64,000 nucleotides of DNA from the NCBI GenBank assembly GCA_016704465.1, contig JADJAD010000004.1, forward strand, positions 496,001 to 560,000, in the 5' to 3' direction. The translations under genes were made by a program, and so were the position numbers. The notes below the pieces were generated by a model. It searched no databases, was not told the origin of the DNA, and saw nothing but the letters and a program-made list of their open reading frames with translations. This stretch comes from Gemmatimonadota bacterium. GTDB taxonomy: Bacteria; Gemmatimonadota; Gemmatimonadetes; Gemmatimonadales; Gemmatimonadaceae. The stretch's first letter is position 1; each line of letters begins with the position of its first letter. Shown in pieces: positions 1-8,987 of the stretch.

Positions 1-2694
1 GACTCGCTCTCGCTCACCGACCTCAAGACGCTGCAGGAGTACACCATCCGTCCGCGGCTGCGGACCGTTCCCGGTGTCTCCGAAGTGAACACGTGGGGAG
101 GGTTCACGGAGCAGATCCAGGTCGAGGTCGATCCCGTGCGCCTGCAGGCGCGGCGGCTGACCATCGACGACGTGCATCGGGCCCTGGCCGAGAACAACCT
201 CTCGTTCGGCGGTTCGTACCTCGAGACGGGCGGTGAGCGCTACACGCTGCGCGGCCTTGGGCGCGTGGACCGGGCGCGCGACGTCGAGCAGATCGTGATC
301 GCCTCGGCCGCGGGCATGCCCGTCCGCGTCGCCGACGTCGCCACGGTCAAGACCGGGGCGCTCCCGCGGCAGGGGGCCGTCACGAAGGACGGTGAGGGTG
401 AGGTCGTGAGCGGGATGGTTCTGAAGCTGAAGGGCGCCGACTCGCGTCGCGTGATCAAGGCCGTGCGCGAGCGCGTGGAGGAGATCCGCGCCGCCGTCCC
501 GGCGCATGTACAGATCACCCCATTCTACGACCAGACGGACCTGGTGAGCCGCACCACGCGGACCCTGACGAAGAACCTGATCGAGGGAGGACTGCTGGTC
601 ATCGCCGTCCTCTTCCTGTTCCTGCGCAACGTGCGGGCCTCGCTCATCGTCGCCTCGGTGATCCCGCTGTCCATGCTGCTCGCCTTTGGGCCGATGTACC
701 TGTTCGGCTACTCCGCCAACCTCATGAGCCTCGGCGCGCTCGACTTCGGGCTCATCGTCGATGCCTCGGTGGTGATGGTGGAGAACTTCGTGCGCCGGCT
801 CGAGCACGGGAAGGAAAGCGAGCGCCTGGCCCTGTTCCGGTCCGCCGCGATCGAGGTCGGGCGCCCGATCCTCTTCGGCATCTCGATCATCGTCGCCGTC
901 TACATCCCGATCTTCACGCTCGACGGGATGGAAGGGCGCATGTTCAAGCCGATGGCCTTCACGGTCGTGACCGCGGTGCTCGGCTCGCTCTTCCTCGCCC
1001 TGACCTACGTCCCGTCGATCAGCGGATGGCTGCTGCATCACCGCGACGAGAAGCCGAGCGCCTTCTTCGAGGGACTCAACCGGCGGTATGCCTCCAGCCT
1101 GAACTGGATCCTTGCCCGCGGGGCCCGCATCGTGGCCGTGTCGCTCGTGATGGTCACCGGCGCCGTGGTCTCGCTGCGCTGGATCGGGACCGAGTTCATG
1201 CCGAAGCTCAACGAGGGCTCGATCCTCATCACCACGCGGCGCCTGCCGTCGATCTCGCTGGACGACGCCACGCGACTCTCGCTGCAGGCCGAACGCATCG
1301 TCAAGGCCTTCCCCGAAGTGCTGACGGTCGTGACGAAGGAGGGGCGCCCCGACCTGGCGACCGAGGCCATGGGGCTGTTCGAGGGCGACATGTACGTCAT
1401 CCTCAAGCCCGAGGACGAGTGGACGAGCGCGAACTCGCAGGACGAACTCGTGAGCGTGCTCGATTCGGCGCTCGCCGTGATCCCCGGACTCGAGATCTCG
1501 TTCACGCAACCGCTGGCAATGCGTCTCGACGAAGCCGAAAGCGGCATCAAGACCGACCTGGGCGTCAAGGTGGTCAGCAACGACATCGAGAACAACCAGC
1601 GCATTGCCGAGCGGCTGCTGGCGGTCATCCGCACAGTGCCGGGCAACGCCGACGCGTCAGTCGAGGTCAGCGAGGGTTCCGGACAGATCTCCATCCAGGT
1701 CAACCGCGACGCACTGGCGCAGTACGGGCTCTCGGTCGCCGATGTGCAGCGCCCCCTCGAGCTGGCGATGGGCTCGATCGAGGCCAGCGAACTGGTGGAC
1801 GGCCCGCGGCGCATCGGGCTGGTCGTGCGGTACCCCGATGCGCAGCGCAACGACGTCAGCGCCCTGTCGACCCTGACCATTCGTGCGCCTTCGGGGGCGC
1901 TCGTCCCGCTGTCGGCCGTCGCGACGCTCATTTCCACGACCGGCCCCGAGCTGATCGGGCATGAGGACGGGCAGCGCCGCGCACTCGTGCTCAGCAACGT
2001 GCGCGGACGGGACCTCGGCAGCTTTGTGCAGGAGGTGCGCGAGCGCATCGACCGCGAGGTGCAACTCCCGCCGGGGACCTTCCTCGAATGGGGCGGGCAG
2101 TACGAGAACCAGCAGCGCGCCATGGGACGCCTCACGCTCGTCGTCCCAGCGGCGCTCCTGCTCATCTACCTGCTGCTCTTTGCCTCATTCCGCTCGATCG
2201 CGCAGTCGTTCCTCGTGCTCACCAACGTCCCGTTCGCCCTGGTCGGGGGGATCGCGATGCTCTGGCTGCGCGGCATCAACCTCAACCTCTCGGCGAGCAT
2301 CGGCTTCATCGCCCTGTTCGGCATCGCGGTGCTCAACGGCGTGGTGCTCGTGACCCACATGAACGCCCTGCGCGACTCCGGCATGCGGATCGCCGACGCA
2401 GTACGGCAGGGCGCGGCCGATCGATTACGCCCGGTGCTCATGACCGCGCTGGTCGCCAGCCTCGGCTTCGTCCCCATGGCCTTGTCGACCTCCCCGGGGA
2501 GCGAGGTGCAGCGTCCGCTGGCCAGCGTAGTCATCGGGGGGCTGATCACCTCGACGATCCTCACGCTGTTCGTCCTCCCCACGCTGTACCTGGCGCTGGA
2601 GCGGTGGCGCGCGCGCCGCGGAGCGACGGAGGAAGAGTCGGGGTGGGATGAGCCCGTGGCCGCCGCCATTCCTCGGGTCGCGACGGGCGACTAG
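1..2694 (+). CDS. Heavy-metal efflux RND pump, CzcA/CusA family (5' end missing)
   Basis: Inner-membrane proton/metal antiporter of a tripartite efflux system, expected to export divalent or monovalent heavy metals. The window opens inside the gene: frame 1 is open from base 1 and encodes 897 visible residues, so about 150 N-terminal residues of a usual 1040-1060 are missing. The start at base 85 is internal. The motif GALDFGLIVDASVVMVEN at visible residues 246-263 keeps D248, D254 and E261, spaced exactly like the proton-relay residues D402, D408 and E415 known from CzcA. Several hydrophobic segments of the second membrane half follow, and the protein ends in a charged cytoplasmic tail. The matching membrane fusion protein and outer-membrane channel would lie upstream, outside the window. 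Metal specificity cannot be read from the sequence. Confidence 0.93.
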   Translation, partial: DSLSLTDLKTLQEYTIRPRLRTVPGVSEVNTWGGFTEQIQVEVDPVRLQARRLTIDDVHRALAENNLSFGGSYLETGGERYTLRGLGRVDRARDVEQIVIASAAGMPVRVADVATVKTGALPRQGAVTKDGEGEVVSGMVLKLKGADSRRVIKAVRERVEEIRAAVPAHVQITPFYDQTDLVSRTTRTLTKNLIEGGLLVIAVLFLFLRNVRASLIVASVIPLSMLLAFGPMYLFGYSANLMSLGALDFGLIVDASVVMVENFVRRLEHGKESERLALFRSAAIEVGRPILFGISIIVAVYIPIFTLDGMEGRMFKPMAFTVVTAVLGSLFLALTYVPSISGWLLHHRDEKPSAFFEGLNRRYASSLNWILARGARIVAVSLVMVTGAVVSLRWIGTEFMPKLNEGSILITTRRLPSISLDDATRLSLQAERIVKAFPEVLTVVTKEGRPDLATEAMGLFEGDMYVILKPEDEWTSANSQDELVSVLDSALAVIPGLEISFTQPLAMRLDEAESGIKTDLGVKVVSNDIENNQRIAERLLAVIRTVPGNADASVEVSEGSGQISIQVNRDALAQYGLSVADVQRPLELAMGSIEASELVDGPRRIGLVVRYPDAQRNDVSALSTLTIRAPSGALVPLSAVATLISTTGPELIGHEDGQRRALVLSNVRGRDLGSFVQEVRERIDREVQLPPGTFLEWGGQYENQQRAMGRLTLVVPAALLLIYLLLFASFRSIAQSFLVLTNVPFALVGGIAMLWLRGINLNLSASIGFIALFGIAVLNGVVLVTHMNALRDSGMRIADAVRQGAADRLRPVLMTALVASLGFVPMALSTSPGSEVQRPLASVVIGGLITSTILTLFVLPTLYLALERWRARRGATEEESGWDEPVAAAIPRVATGD

Positions 2695-2765
2695 CATCCC
2701 CGCGGCTAGATTCCACGCAGTCGCGCGCCCACCGCTCGGCGCGCCGTCCTCCTGCTCCGCGCCCC

Positions 2766-3911
2766 ATGCCTTCTCCGCTCACGCTCCTGTCCGAGGACGA
2801 GTCGCTCTTTCGCGATGCCGTCGCTGCCTTCGCCCACGACGAGGTTCGTCCCCTGGTGGCCGAGATGGAGCGCGAGGGACGGGTCGATCCCTCGCTGATC
2901 GCGAAGATATTCGAGCTCGGGCTCATGGGAATCGAGCTGGACGAGCAGCACGGCGGGGCGGGCGGGTCCCTGATGATGGTCGCCATCGCCGTCGAGGAGC
3001 TGAGCAAGGTTGACGCATCGGCGGCCATCCTCGTCGACGTGCAGAACACGCTGGTGGAGTATCCGTTGCGCACCTACGCGACCGACGCGCAGAAGGCGCA
3101 GTACCTGCCGTCCCTTGCCGCCAACATGGTGGGTTCGTACGCCCTCTCCGAGGCCGGTTCCGGCTCGGACGCGTTCGCCCTGGCCACGCGCGCCGAGCGC
3201 GACGGGGACGACTGGGTGCTGAACGGGCGCAAGCTGTGGATCACGAACGGGGCGGAGGCCGGACTCTACATCGTCTTCGCCAACACCAACCCATCGGCGG
3301 GATACAAGGGGATCACCGCGTTCATCGTCGAGCGCGGCTTTCCCGGGTTTGCGGTCGGCAAGAAGGAGGACAAGCTGGGCATCCGCGCCTCGAGCACGGT
3401 GGAGCTGCGGCTCGACAACTGCCGCGTCCCGGGCGCGAACGTGCTGGGGACGGTGGGACACGGCTACAAGATCGCCATCGACACGCTCAACGTGGGACGC
3501 ATCGGGATCGGCGCCCAGATGATCGGCGTGGCGCAGGGCGCGTTAGGCGTGGCGACCGCCTACCTCAAGGAGCGGCGCCAGTTCGGCAAGGCGCTGGCCG
3601 AGTTCCAGGGGATCCAGTTCCAGGTGGCACAGGCGGCCACCGAGGTGGAGGCGGCGCGGCTCATGGTGTACAACGCCGCGCGGCTCAAGGACGCCGGGCA
3701 CGACATCGCGCGCGAGGGGGCGATGGCCAAGCTGTTCTCGTCGCAGGTCTGCGAGCGCACCACCTCGCTGTGCGTGGAGCTGCTGGGTGGCTACGGCTAC
3801 ACGAAGGACTACCCGGTGGAGAAGTTCTACCGCGATGCCAAGATCGGGACGATCTACGAGGGGACCTCCAACATGCAGCTGCAGACCATCGCCAAGGCAG
3901 TCCTGAAGTAG
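2766..3911 (+). CDS. Acyl-CoA dehydrogenase (short/branched-chain type)
   Basis: FAD enzyme for the alpha,beta-dehydrogenation of acyl-CoA in fatty-acid or branched-chain amino-acid breakdown; passes electrons to electron-transfer flavoprotein. The 381 residues match the usual family length. The first family signature is present as ALSEAGSGSDAFA, the flavin-contacting WITN follows, and the C-terminal IYEGTSNMQ contains E365, the position of the catalytic base in short-chain and short/branched-chain enzymes. No ETF gene is adjacent, so the exact substrate is open. A hexamer TAGATT lies about 55 bases upstream and may be a -10 element. The gene holds one in-frame GCG TTA GGC copy of the window-wide octamer (core 3542-3548). 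It ends 2 bases before the next start, so the two are probably cotranscribed. Confidence 0.95.
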   Translation: MPSPLTLLSEDESLFRDAVAAFAHDEVRPLVAEMEREGRVDPSLIAKIFELGLMGIELDEQHGGAGGSLMMVAIAVEELSKVDASAAILVDVQNTLVEYPLRTYATDAQKAQYLPSLAANMVGSYALSEAGSGSDAFALATRAERDGDDWVLNGRKLWITNGAEAGLYIVFANTNPSAGYKGITAFIVERGFPGFAVGKKEDKLGIRASSTVELRLDNCRVPGANVLGTVGHGYKIAIDTLNVGRIGIGAQMIGVAQGALGVATAYLKERRQFGKALAEFQGIQFQVAQAATEVEAARLMVYNAARLKDAGHDIAREGAMAKLFSSQVCERTTSLCVELLGGYGYTKDYPVEKFYRDAKIGTIYEGTSNMQLQTIAKAVLK

Positions 3912-3913
3912 CC

Positions 3914-5443
3914 ATGCGACAGCTCCTCCTCGCCTGCCACATCGTCGCCAGCCTGCTGCTCGTACCGCGGCCGTCAGCGGCGCAGGTCCCGCTGGCCGAG
4001 TATGCCGAACGGCGCGCAGCGCTCGCCAGCCGAGTCGCCGACGGCGTCTTTGTCGCGCGCGGGGCGGTGAGTCCGGTGCAGGACTACATGGCGTTCTTCC
4101 AGTCGCCCGGCTTCCTCTACCTGTCCGGCTACCTGGAGGCCGACGCCACGCTGCTGATGACGAAGAAGGGGAGCGACGTGCGCTGGTCGCTCTTCGTGCA
4201 GGGACGGAGCCCGGCACAGGAGGTGTGGAGCGGGCGACGAAACGGCCCGGCTGGCGCCGCCAAGTTGACCGGCATGCACACCCAGCTTTCGTCCGACTTC
4301 GACCTCGCCCTCGATTCCGCGCTCGCCGGCGCCGCGACGCTGACCGTCCTGGCGGACCTCTCGGAGAGCGGCGACACCCTCAACGCCGACGACGCCTTCG
4401 TGCGCCAGATGCGCGCGCGCCATCCGCAGCTCGCCGTCGTCGGCGCCAACCCGGTGCTCGCCCAGCTGCGCGGCACGAAGAGCGCGGCCGAACTCGAGCT
4501 GATTCGCAAGGCGATCGCCATCTCGATGGACGCGCATCGCGAGGCGATGCGCACCGTCAAGCCGGGGATGAACGAGTTCGAGATCCAGGCTGTGGTGGAG
4601 TACACCTTTCGGCGCTATGGCGCCGACCGCCCGGCCTACGCCTCGATCGTGGGATCGGGGCCAAACGCCACAACGCTGCATTACAATCGCAACGATCGCT
4701 TCGTCAAAGCCGGCGACATGATCGTGATGGATGTCGGGGCGCAGTACCAGGGCTACGCCGCCGACCTCACGCGCTCCTTTCCGGTGAGCGGGACGTTCAC
4801 GCCGGAGCAGCGCGCCATCTACCAGGTGGTGCGTGACGCCCAGGCTGCCGCCGAGCGGGCAGCGAAGCCGGGGGCACCGGCGCGCGCCATGAGCGACGCC
4901 GCATCGAGCGTCATCGCGGCCGGACTCGCACGGCTCGGGCTGATCGAGTCGCCCACGGCCACGTACGACTGCAGCACCGGCGACACGCCGCGGCAGTGCC
5001 CGCAGGTGCAGCTGTACTACATGCACGGGCTGGGGCACGGAATCGGCCTCGAGGTGCACGACCCCGACCAGTACTACTTCACGGGTGTGGTCGCCGCCGG
5101 GAGCGCGTTTACCATCGAGCCGGGCATCTACGTGCGCGGCAACCTCGCCGACATACTCCCGGCCACGCCCCGCAACGAGCAGTTGGCGCGCCGCCTGACC
5201 CCGTCCATCACACGCTACGCCGACATCGGCGTGCGCATCGAGGACGACTACGTGGTGACTGCGGAGGGCGTGGAGTGGGTCAGCTGCGGGCTTCCGCGTG
5301 AAGCGGACGAAATCGAGGCGCTGATGCGCGGCGGCCAGGCGCAGGCGCCGATGCGTGACCCGGCCAAGGTCGCCTGGTACGCCGCAGATCCGACGCGTCC
5401 CGCTCCACACTACCAGCCGCCAGCAGCCTGCCTCAAGATGTAG
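3914..5443 (+). CDS. Secreted Xaa-Pro aminopeptidase-like metallopeptidase, M24B
   Basis: Exported dinuclear metallopeptidase expected to remove N-terminal residues next to proline. The ATG at 3914 gives 509 residues with a clear Sec signal (MRQLLLACHIVASLLL, cleavage near AAQ). Upstream sequence in this frame belongs to the previous gene. After a creatinase-like N domain, the pita-bread domain carries all five metal ligands: D273, D284, H375 in GLGHGIG, E402 in FTIEPG and E443 in IEDDY. Two cysteines near residues 355-365 flank the active-site region and may form a disulfide. A strong bidirectional hairpin follows the stop. Peptide specificity is an inference from the family. Confidence 0.93.
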   Translation: MRQLLLACHIVASLLLVPRPSAAQVPLAEYAERRAALASRVADGVFVARGAVSPVQDYMAFFQSPGFLYLSGYLEADATLLMTKKGSDVRWSLFVQGRSPAQEVWSGRRNGPAGAAKLTGMHTQLSSDFDLALDSALAGAATLTVLADLSESGDTLNADDAFVRQMRARHPQLAVVGANPVLAQLRGTKSAAELELIRKAIAISMDAHREAMRTVKPGMNEFEIQAVVEYTFRRYGADRPAYASIVGSGPNATTLHYNRNDRFVKAGDMIVMDVGAQYQGYAADLTRSFPVSGTFTPEQRAIYQVVRDAQAAAERAAKPGAPARAMSDAASSVIAAGLARLGLIESPTATYDCSTGDTPRQCPQVQLYYMHGLGHGIGLEVHDPDQYYFTGVVAAGSAFTIEPGIYVRGNLADILPATPRNEQLARRLTPSITRYADIGVRIEDDYVVTAEGVEWVSCGLPREADEIEALMRGGQAQAPMRDPAKVAWYAADPTRPAPHYQPPAACLKM

Positions 5444-5477
5444 CGGTTGGGCACGGACGCGCGTTCGCCATGCAAGC

Positions 5478-5505
5478 GGGGGCGGCCCAATCGTGGGCCG
5501 CCCCC
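5478..5505. terminator. Bidirectional intrinsic terminator
   Basis: Perfect 12-bp stem GGGGGCGGCCCA / TGGGCCGCCCCC with a 4-base loop, between the convergent M24 and M61 peptidase genes. There is only a weak T-tract (CTTCTC), so termination relies on the very stable stem. Confidence 0.85.
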
Positions 5506-5581
5506 TTCTCACCTGCGGCCCCGCCATCCGTCCAGCGCGCCACCGCGACGTATCGCGCGGTGGTGCCTAGCGTGGAGCCTT

Positions 5582-7408
5582 CTACGGATCGATCCGTCCC
5601 GTCAGGATCCCGCGCCGCACGCGGCGCGCCTTGGCCGAGGCGTCCGGGTCGAAGATCAAGCGCGACGTCGTGCTGACCGACATGCGCACCACCAGCGTGA
5701 GCGTCGTGTCACGCCCGCCGCGCCGCACCTGCATCGGAATCGACTGGCCGTCGGCGCGCTCGTACCGCGAACGAAAGCGCGGGCCGAAGCCCTCGGCGAC
5801 CGGGATGTCGCCGATGCTCTGCAGGATGTCGCCGGGCCGAACGCCCGCCGCCTCGGCGGCGCTCCCCGCCTCCACGTCGGTCACGATGACCGCGGTACCA
5901 CTCGTGTCCATCGCCGTGAGCACGCCAATGCGCGGTTCGCGCAGCGAATCCACCTTGAGCTTGAGGCCGGCCAGCGGGAGCACGGTCGCCCAGGGAAGCG
6001 GTTCGCGGCCGTCGATGTAGCGCGTGTTGACGTCGGCGAGGCTCTTGCCCTTGGCGGCCCGCGTCACCGCTCCCCACCAGTCCTGTGCCGTGAAGCCGCG
6101 AGCGACCTTGGCACTCTTCTCGTACACCCCGCGCATGACCTGATCGAGTCCGGCAGCGTTGTCCGACGCATCGCGAATCAGGATGTCGAGCATGAAGCCG
6201 ACGAGCGATCCCTTCGGGTAGTAGATGTAGCCTGTACCATCGATCGGATGGATCCACGTCGAGAGCGACGCGTCCTCCAGCGCGACCGGGACCGTGGCGG
6301 CGACCTCCTCGATCTTGGCGCTGGTCATGCCGACAAACTCGGTGGAATCGATGATCCCGCCGCGCACGAGGGCGAGGTCGGCGTAGTAGTCGGTGATCCC
6401 CTCGCTCATCCAGAGCCAAGTGGTGGGCTGCGCGCGGTCGTAGCGGTACGGCACCATGTCCGCCGGCCGCGCGCGCTTCACGTTCCAGAGGTGGAAGATC
6501 TCGTGCGCCGTGATCGACGGGAGCGCCGTGTTGCCGATGATGTACGGGGTGTAGATCCCGACGTGCGAGTTGGCGTGTTCCAGTGCACTGCCACCGGACG
6601 ACGAGGAGTCAAAGACCGTCAGGATGGTGTACGTGTCGTACGGCGCATCGCCCATGACGTCGATCATCGGCGGGAACATGCGCTGCACTTCCTCCCAGAA
6701 GGTGCGGCGCGCCCCCTGCGCCAGCGAACCCGCGGGATAGGACGCCACCCGCACCCACTTGTCCTGCACCAGCTGCGAGTCGACGTCGAACGCCCCGACG
6801 AAGAAGGGCATGTCGACGAGGTCGTGGTAGTTGCGCGAGGCATAGCTGCGCGGGCCGGTCGCGGGCATCCCGGTCGCCACCTGCCACTCGGGCTCGGTCG
6901 CGATCGTCACGGCGGCGCCGAACGCCGCGTCGCGGCCCTCCGGATACAGGAACAGGTTGGTCCCGTTGAAGAAGGCGAAGTCGTCGCGCGACCACGCCAT
7001 CGCGTTGTCGAGCGTATCGGCGCGATAGTCGAACTCCACGGTCACCTCCCGGGCCCCGCCGGGGACGATGCGCCAGGTATCGAAGTCGAGCTTGTCCCAC
7101 TGCAGCGGCTTCCCTTCGGCGTGTGCCTGGAAACGCTCCACCTGGCGGGCGAAGAACGAGAGTTCGTACGCGCCCGGGGTCCACGCAGGCAGCGAGAGCA
7201 CCACGGCGTCCTTCCCCCCGGTGGTGAAGCGCGTGGTGACGTGCAGGGTGCGCGCGCGTGCGCTGGCGCGGTCGAAGCCGACCTCGTAGCGTAGGTTGGA
7301 CACGGGTGCCGACAGCTCGGTGTCGCGCGCCCCGGGGCGCTGTGCCGACGCGGGCACGGCCGCGGCCGCCGCCACGAACGAAAAGACACAAACGGACAAG
7401 AGTCGCAT
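5582..7408 (-). CDS. Secreted M61 glycyl aminopeptidase with C-terminal PDZ domain
   Basis: Exported zinc peptidase of family M61, whose known members release N-terminal glycine or alanine. The chosen ATG at 7408 gives 608 residues beginning with a Sec signal (MRLLSVCVFSFVAAAAAVPASAQ); sequence further upstream in frame is low-complexity and lies over a tandem repeat. The zinc site is H302-E-I-F-H306 with the third ligand E336 in WMSEGITDYY, as in the family. The catalytic region is preceded by a beta-rich N domain and followed by a PDZ domain (about residues 500-590) with the GVRPGDILQSI carboxylate-binding type loop. It is convergent with the M24 peptidase and divergent from the DUF4349 gene. 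No Shine-Dalgarno sequence is visible. Confidence 0.93.
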   Translation of the reverse strand: MRLLSVCVFSFVAAAAAVPASAQRPGARDTELSAPVSNLRYEVGFDRASARARTLHVTTRFTTGGKDAVVLSLPAWTPGAYELSFFARQVERFQAHAEGKPLQWDKLDFDTWRIVPGGAREVTVEFDYRADTLDNAMAWSRDDFAFFNGTNLFLYPEGRDAAFGAAVTIATEPEWQVATGMPATGPRSYASRNYHDLVDMPFFVGAFDVDSQLVQDKWVRVASYPAGSLAQGARRTFWEEVQRMFPPMIDVMGDAPYDTYTILTVFDSSSSGGSALEHANSHVGIYTPYIIGNTALPSITAHEIFHLWNVKRARPADMVPYRYDRAQPTTWLWMSEGITDYYADLALVRGGIIDSTEFVGMTSAKIEEVAATVPVALEDASLSTWIHPIDGTGYIYYPKGSLVGFMLDILIRDASDNAAGLDQVMRGVYEKSAKVARGFTAQDWWGAVTRAAKGKSLADVNTRYIDGREPLPWATVLPLAGLKLKVDSLREPRIGVLTAMDTSGTAVIVTDVEAGSAAEAAGVRPGDILQSIGDIPVAEGFGPRFRSRYERADGQSIPMQVRRGGRDTTLTLVVRMSVSTTSRLIFDPDASAKARRVRRGILTGRIDP

Positions 7409-7493
7409 GGAGCCGGGGAAAGGGTGCAGAAAAGCTAATCCTTTTGCCGCCCCTCGCTCCGACCCACCCCCCCCACCGGCCAGGCGCGAGCAC

Positions 7494-7541
7494 CGACGGC
7501 GGCGTGTGCCGACGGCGGCGTGTGCCGACGGCGGCGTGTGC
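7494..7541. repeat. Tandem repeat, 3 x 16 bp
   Basis: Three exact head-to-tail copies of CGACGGCGGCGTGTGC in the divergent gap between the M61 peptidase and the DUF4349 gene. No promoter-like hexamer is visible inside. Confidence 0.9.
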
Positions 7542-7630
7542 AAGTTTCCGGGGTCGGCGACGTCTCCCGTACATATCGCGGCGCGGATCCCCCGCTCCGC
7601 AGTTCCATCGGAGATCCTCCGGAGATCCTC

Positions 7631-8596
7631 ATGTCGTCCCGAATCGCCCGCTTCGCCCCTGTCGCCGTGCTCGTCCTCTCCGCCCTCGTCGCCTGCGGAC
7701 AATCGGTGTCGTCCGAGAATGCCGCGGCGGTGGCGGGACGGGACGAGGCCGCCAAGCTGGCCGCACCTGCCGAATCCGACATGATGTCGTCACGTCAGGT
7801 GGGGTTCGCCGCCGCCCCGTCTCCGGAAGCGTCGCAGCCGGGGGGCCAGCTGCCTCCCTCCACGAGCATGCAGCCCGGCAGCTCGGCAGAATCGATGATC
7901 ATTCGGACCGGGTCCGCGTCGCTCGAGGTGGATTCGCTCGAACTCGCCATCGCTGCGGTGCAGCGGATCGCGGCCTCGGTTGGAGGGTGGGTCGGCAACA
8001 CGTCGCTCTCGTCGGGTGACTACGAGGTCCGGCGCGCCACCCTGGAGCTCAAGATCCCCGCCAGCCGCTACGACGAGGCGCTGGCCGGCCTGACGCCGAT
8101 CGGCAAGGTGGAGTCGGTCTCGTCCAACGCCGAGGACGTGGGCGAGGAGTTCGTCGACCTCACGGCGCGCACGACCAACGCGCGTCGTCTCGAGGAGCGG
8201 CTCATCACCCTGCTGGCGACCCGCACCGGCAAGCTGGAAGACGTGCTCAACGTGGAGCGCGAGCTGGCCCGCGTGCGCGAGGAAATCGAGCGCTACGACG
8301 GGCGCCTGCGCTACCTGCGCTCCCGGATCGCCACCAGCACGCTCTCGGTCACCGTGCACGAGCGCGCCCCCTTGGTCAGCGTGTCGCCCGGGGAGAACGT
8401 GATCGGCGAGGCGTTCAAGGACGCCTGGCGCAACTTTGTCCGGTTCACCGCCGCGCTCATTGCTTCGTTAGGCACCCTTATCCCTCTGCTGGCCCTCGTG
8501 GTGCTGGCCGCGCTGGGGTGGCGGAAGTTCGGCGCACCGCGCTTCGCGATGCGGGTGCGCACGGTCAAGGAGGAGAAGTCGGCGTCAGAGAAGTAG
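7631..8596 (+). CDS. DUF4349 lipoprotein
   Basis: Membrane-anchored envelope protein of the DUF4349 family; no biochemical role is established. The start ATG at 7631 is preceded by the duplicated string GGAGATCCTC, whose second GGAG is a fair ribosome site. The 321-residue product has a lipobox (LVLSALVAC, lipid on Cys22), a low-complexity Ser/Pro linker to about residue 90, the conserved ASLEV...IAASVGGWV...LELKIPASRYD region, a coiled coil rich in Glu/Arg (about 185-235) and a C-terminal membrane segment near residues 275-305. This lipid-plus-TM topology is typical of the family. The copy of the octamer at 8466-8473 encodes Ser-Leu(TTA)-Gly at the membrane segment. A nested inverted repeat follows the stop. 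Confidence 0.9.
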   Translation: MSSRIARFAPVAVLVLSALVACGQSVSSENAAAVAGRDEAAKLAAPAESDMMSSRQVGFAAAPSPEASQPGGQLPPSTSMQPGSSAESMIIRTGSASLEVDSLELAIAAVQRIAASVGGWVGNTSLSSGDYEVRRATLELKIPASRYDEALAGLTPIGKVESVSSNAEDVGEEFVDLTARTTNARRLEERLITLLATRTGKLEDVLNVERELARVREEIERYDGRLRYLRSRIATSTLSVTVHERAPLVSVSPGENVIGEAFKDAWRNFVRFTAALIASLGTLIPLLALVVLAALGWRKFGAPRFAMRVRTVKEEKSASEK

Positions 8597-8987
8597 GGGG
8601 CATCTCACCCATGGTCGACGGCATCAGGCCGGCGTCGGGTGCCGGCGCGTCGGCGACCATGGGTGAGACGGCCTGTCGCTTTCAGGACGTTCGCGCCGTC
8701 GTGTGTCGACGGTCACCGGGCGTGGCGTCAGCGGATCGGCGGCGGTGGGAGTGCCTGATCCGCCGCTGCCGCAGATCGGGATCAACCTGTTCGGTGCCGT
8801 GCTCGACGTGGTCTTCGGCTTCCTGTTCGCGACCGTGCTGATGACCGCCCTGCTCTTCCTGGCGGTCGGGTGCGCGAGGATCGCGCATTGCGTGCTGACG
8901 CTGTCGACCAGTGGAGTGGTGTGCGTCTCGGCGGCAGGTGCAGTAACTTCAGGCGGCAGCAGTTCTCCGTCCCCGATCGGTGTTCTC
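8597..8987 (+). other. 391-bp gap: hairpin, then an uninterrupted hydrophobic reading frame
   Basis: The first 75 bases hold a nested inverted repeat. From about 8703 the reading frame of the downstream amidohydrolase is already open and, from a GTG near 8746, would encode a strongly hydrophobic stretch (roughly GINLFGAVLDVV to FLAVGC). There is no ribosome site and the amidohydrolase has its own good signal peptide, so I do not call a gene here. TAACTT at 8944-8949 resembles other possible -10 hexamers in the window. Confidence 0.4.
8603..8668. terminator. Nested inverted repeat downstream of DUF4349 gene
   Basis: Outer arms TCTCACCCATGGTCG (8603-8617) and its exact complement (8654-8668), with an inner GCCGGC/GCCGGC hairpin (8628-8633, 8641-8646). 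It begins 6 bases after the stop codon and would fold as a strong extended stem in either transcript. It lacks a T-tract, so it could also be an RNA-stabilising or processing element. Confidence 0.55.

Noticed and set aside
5447..7294. Long open frame (615 codons) on the plus strand
   Set aside because: Exactly antisense to the M61 peptidase, Arg/His-rich with no domain; a by-product of GC-rich codon use.
8603..8668. Terminal inverted repeat of an insertion sequence
   Set aside because: No transposase gene or target duplication lies nearby, and the arms are only 36 bases apart.
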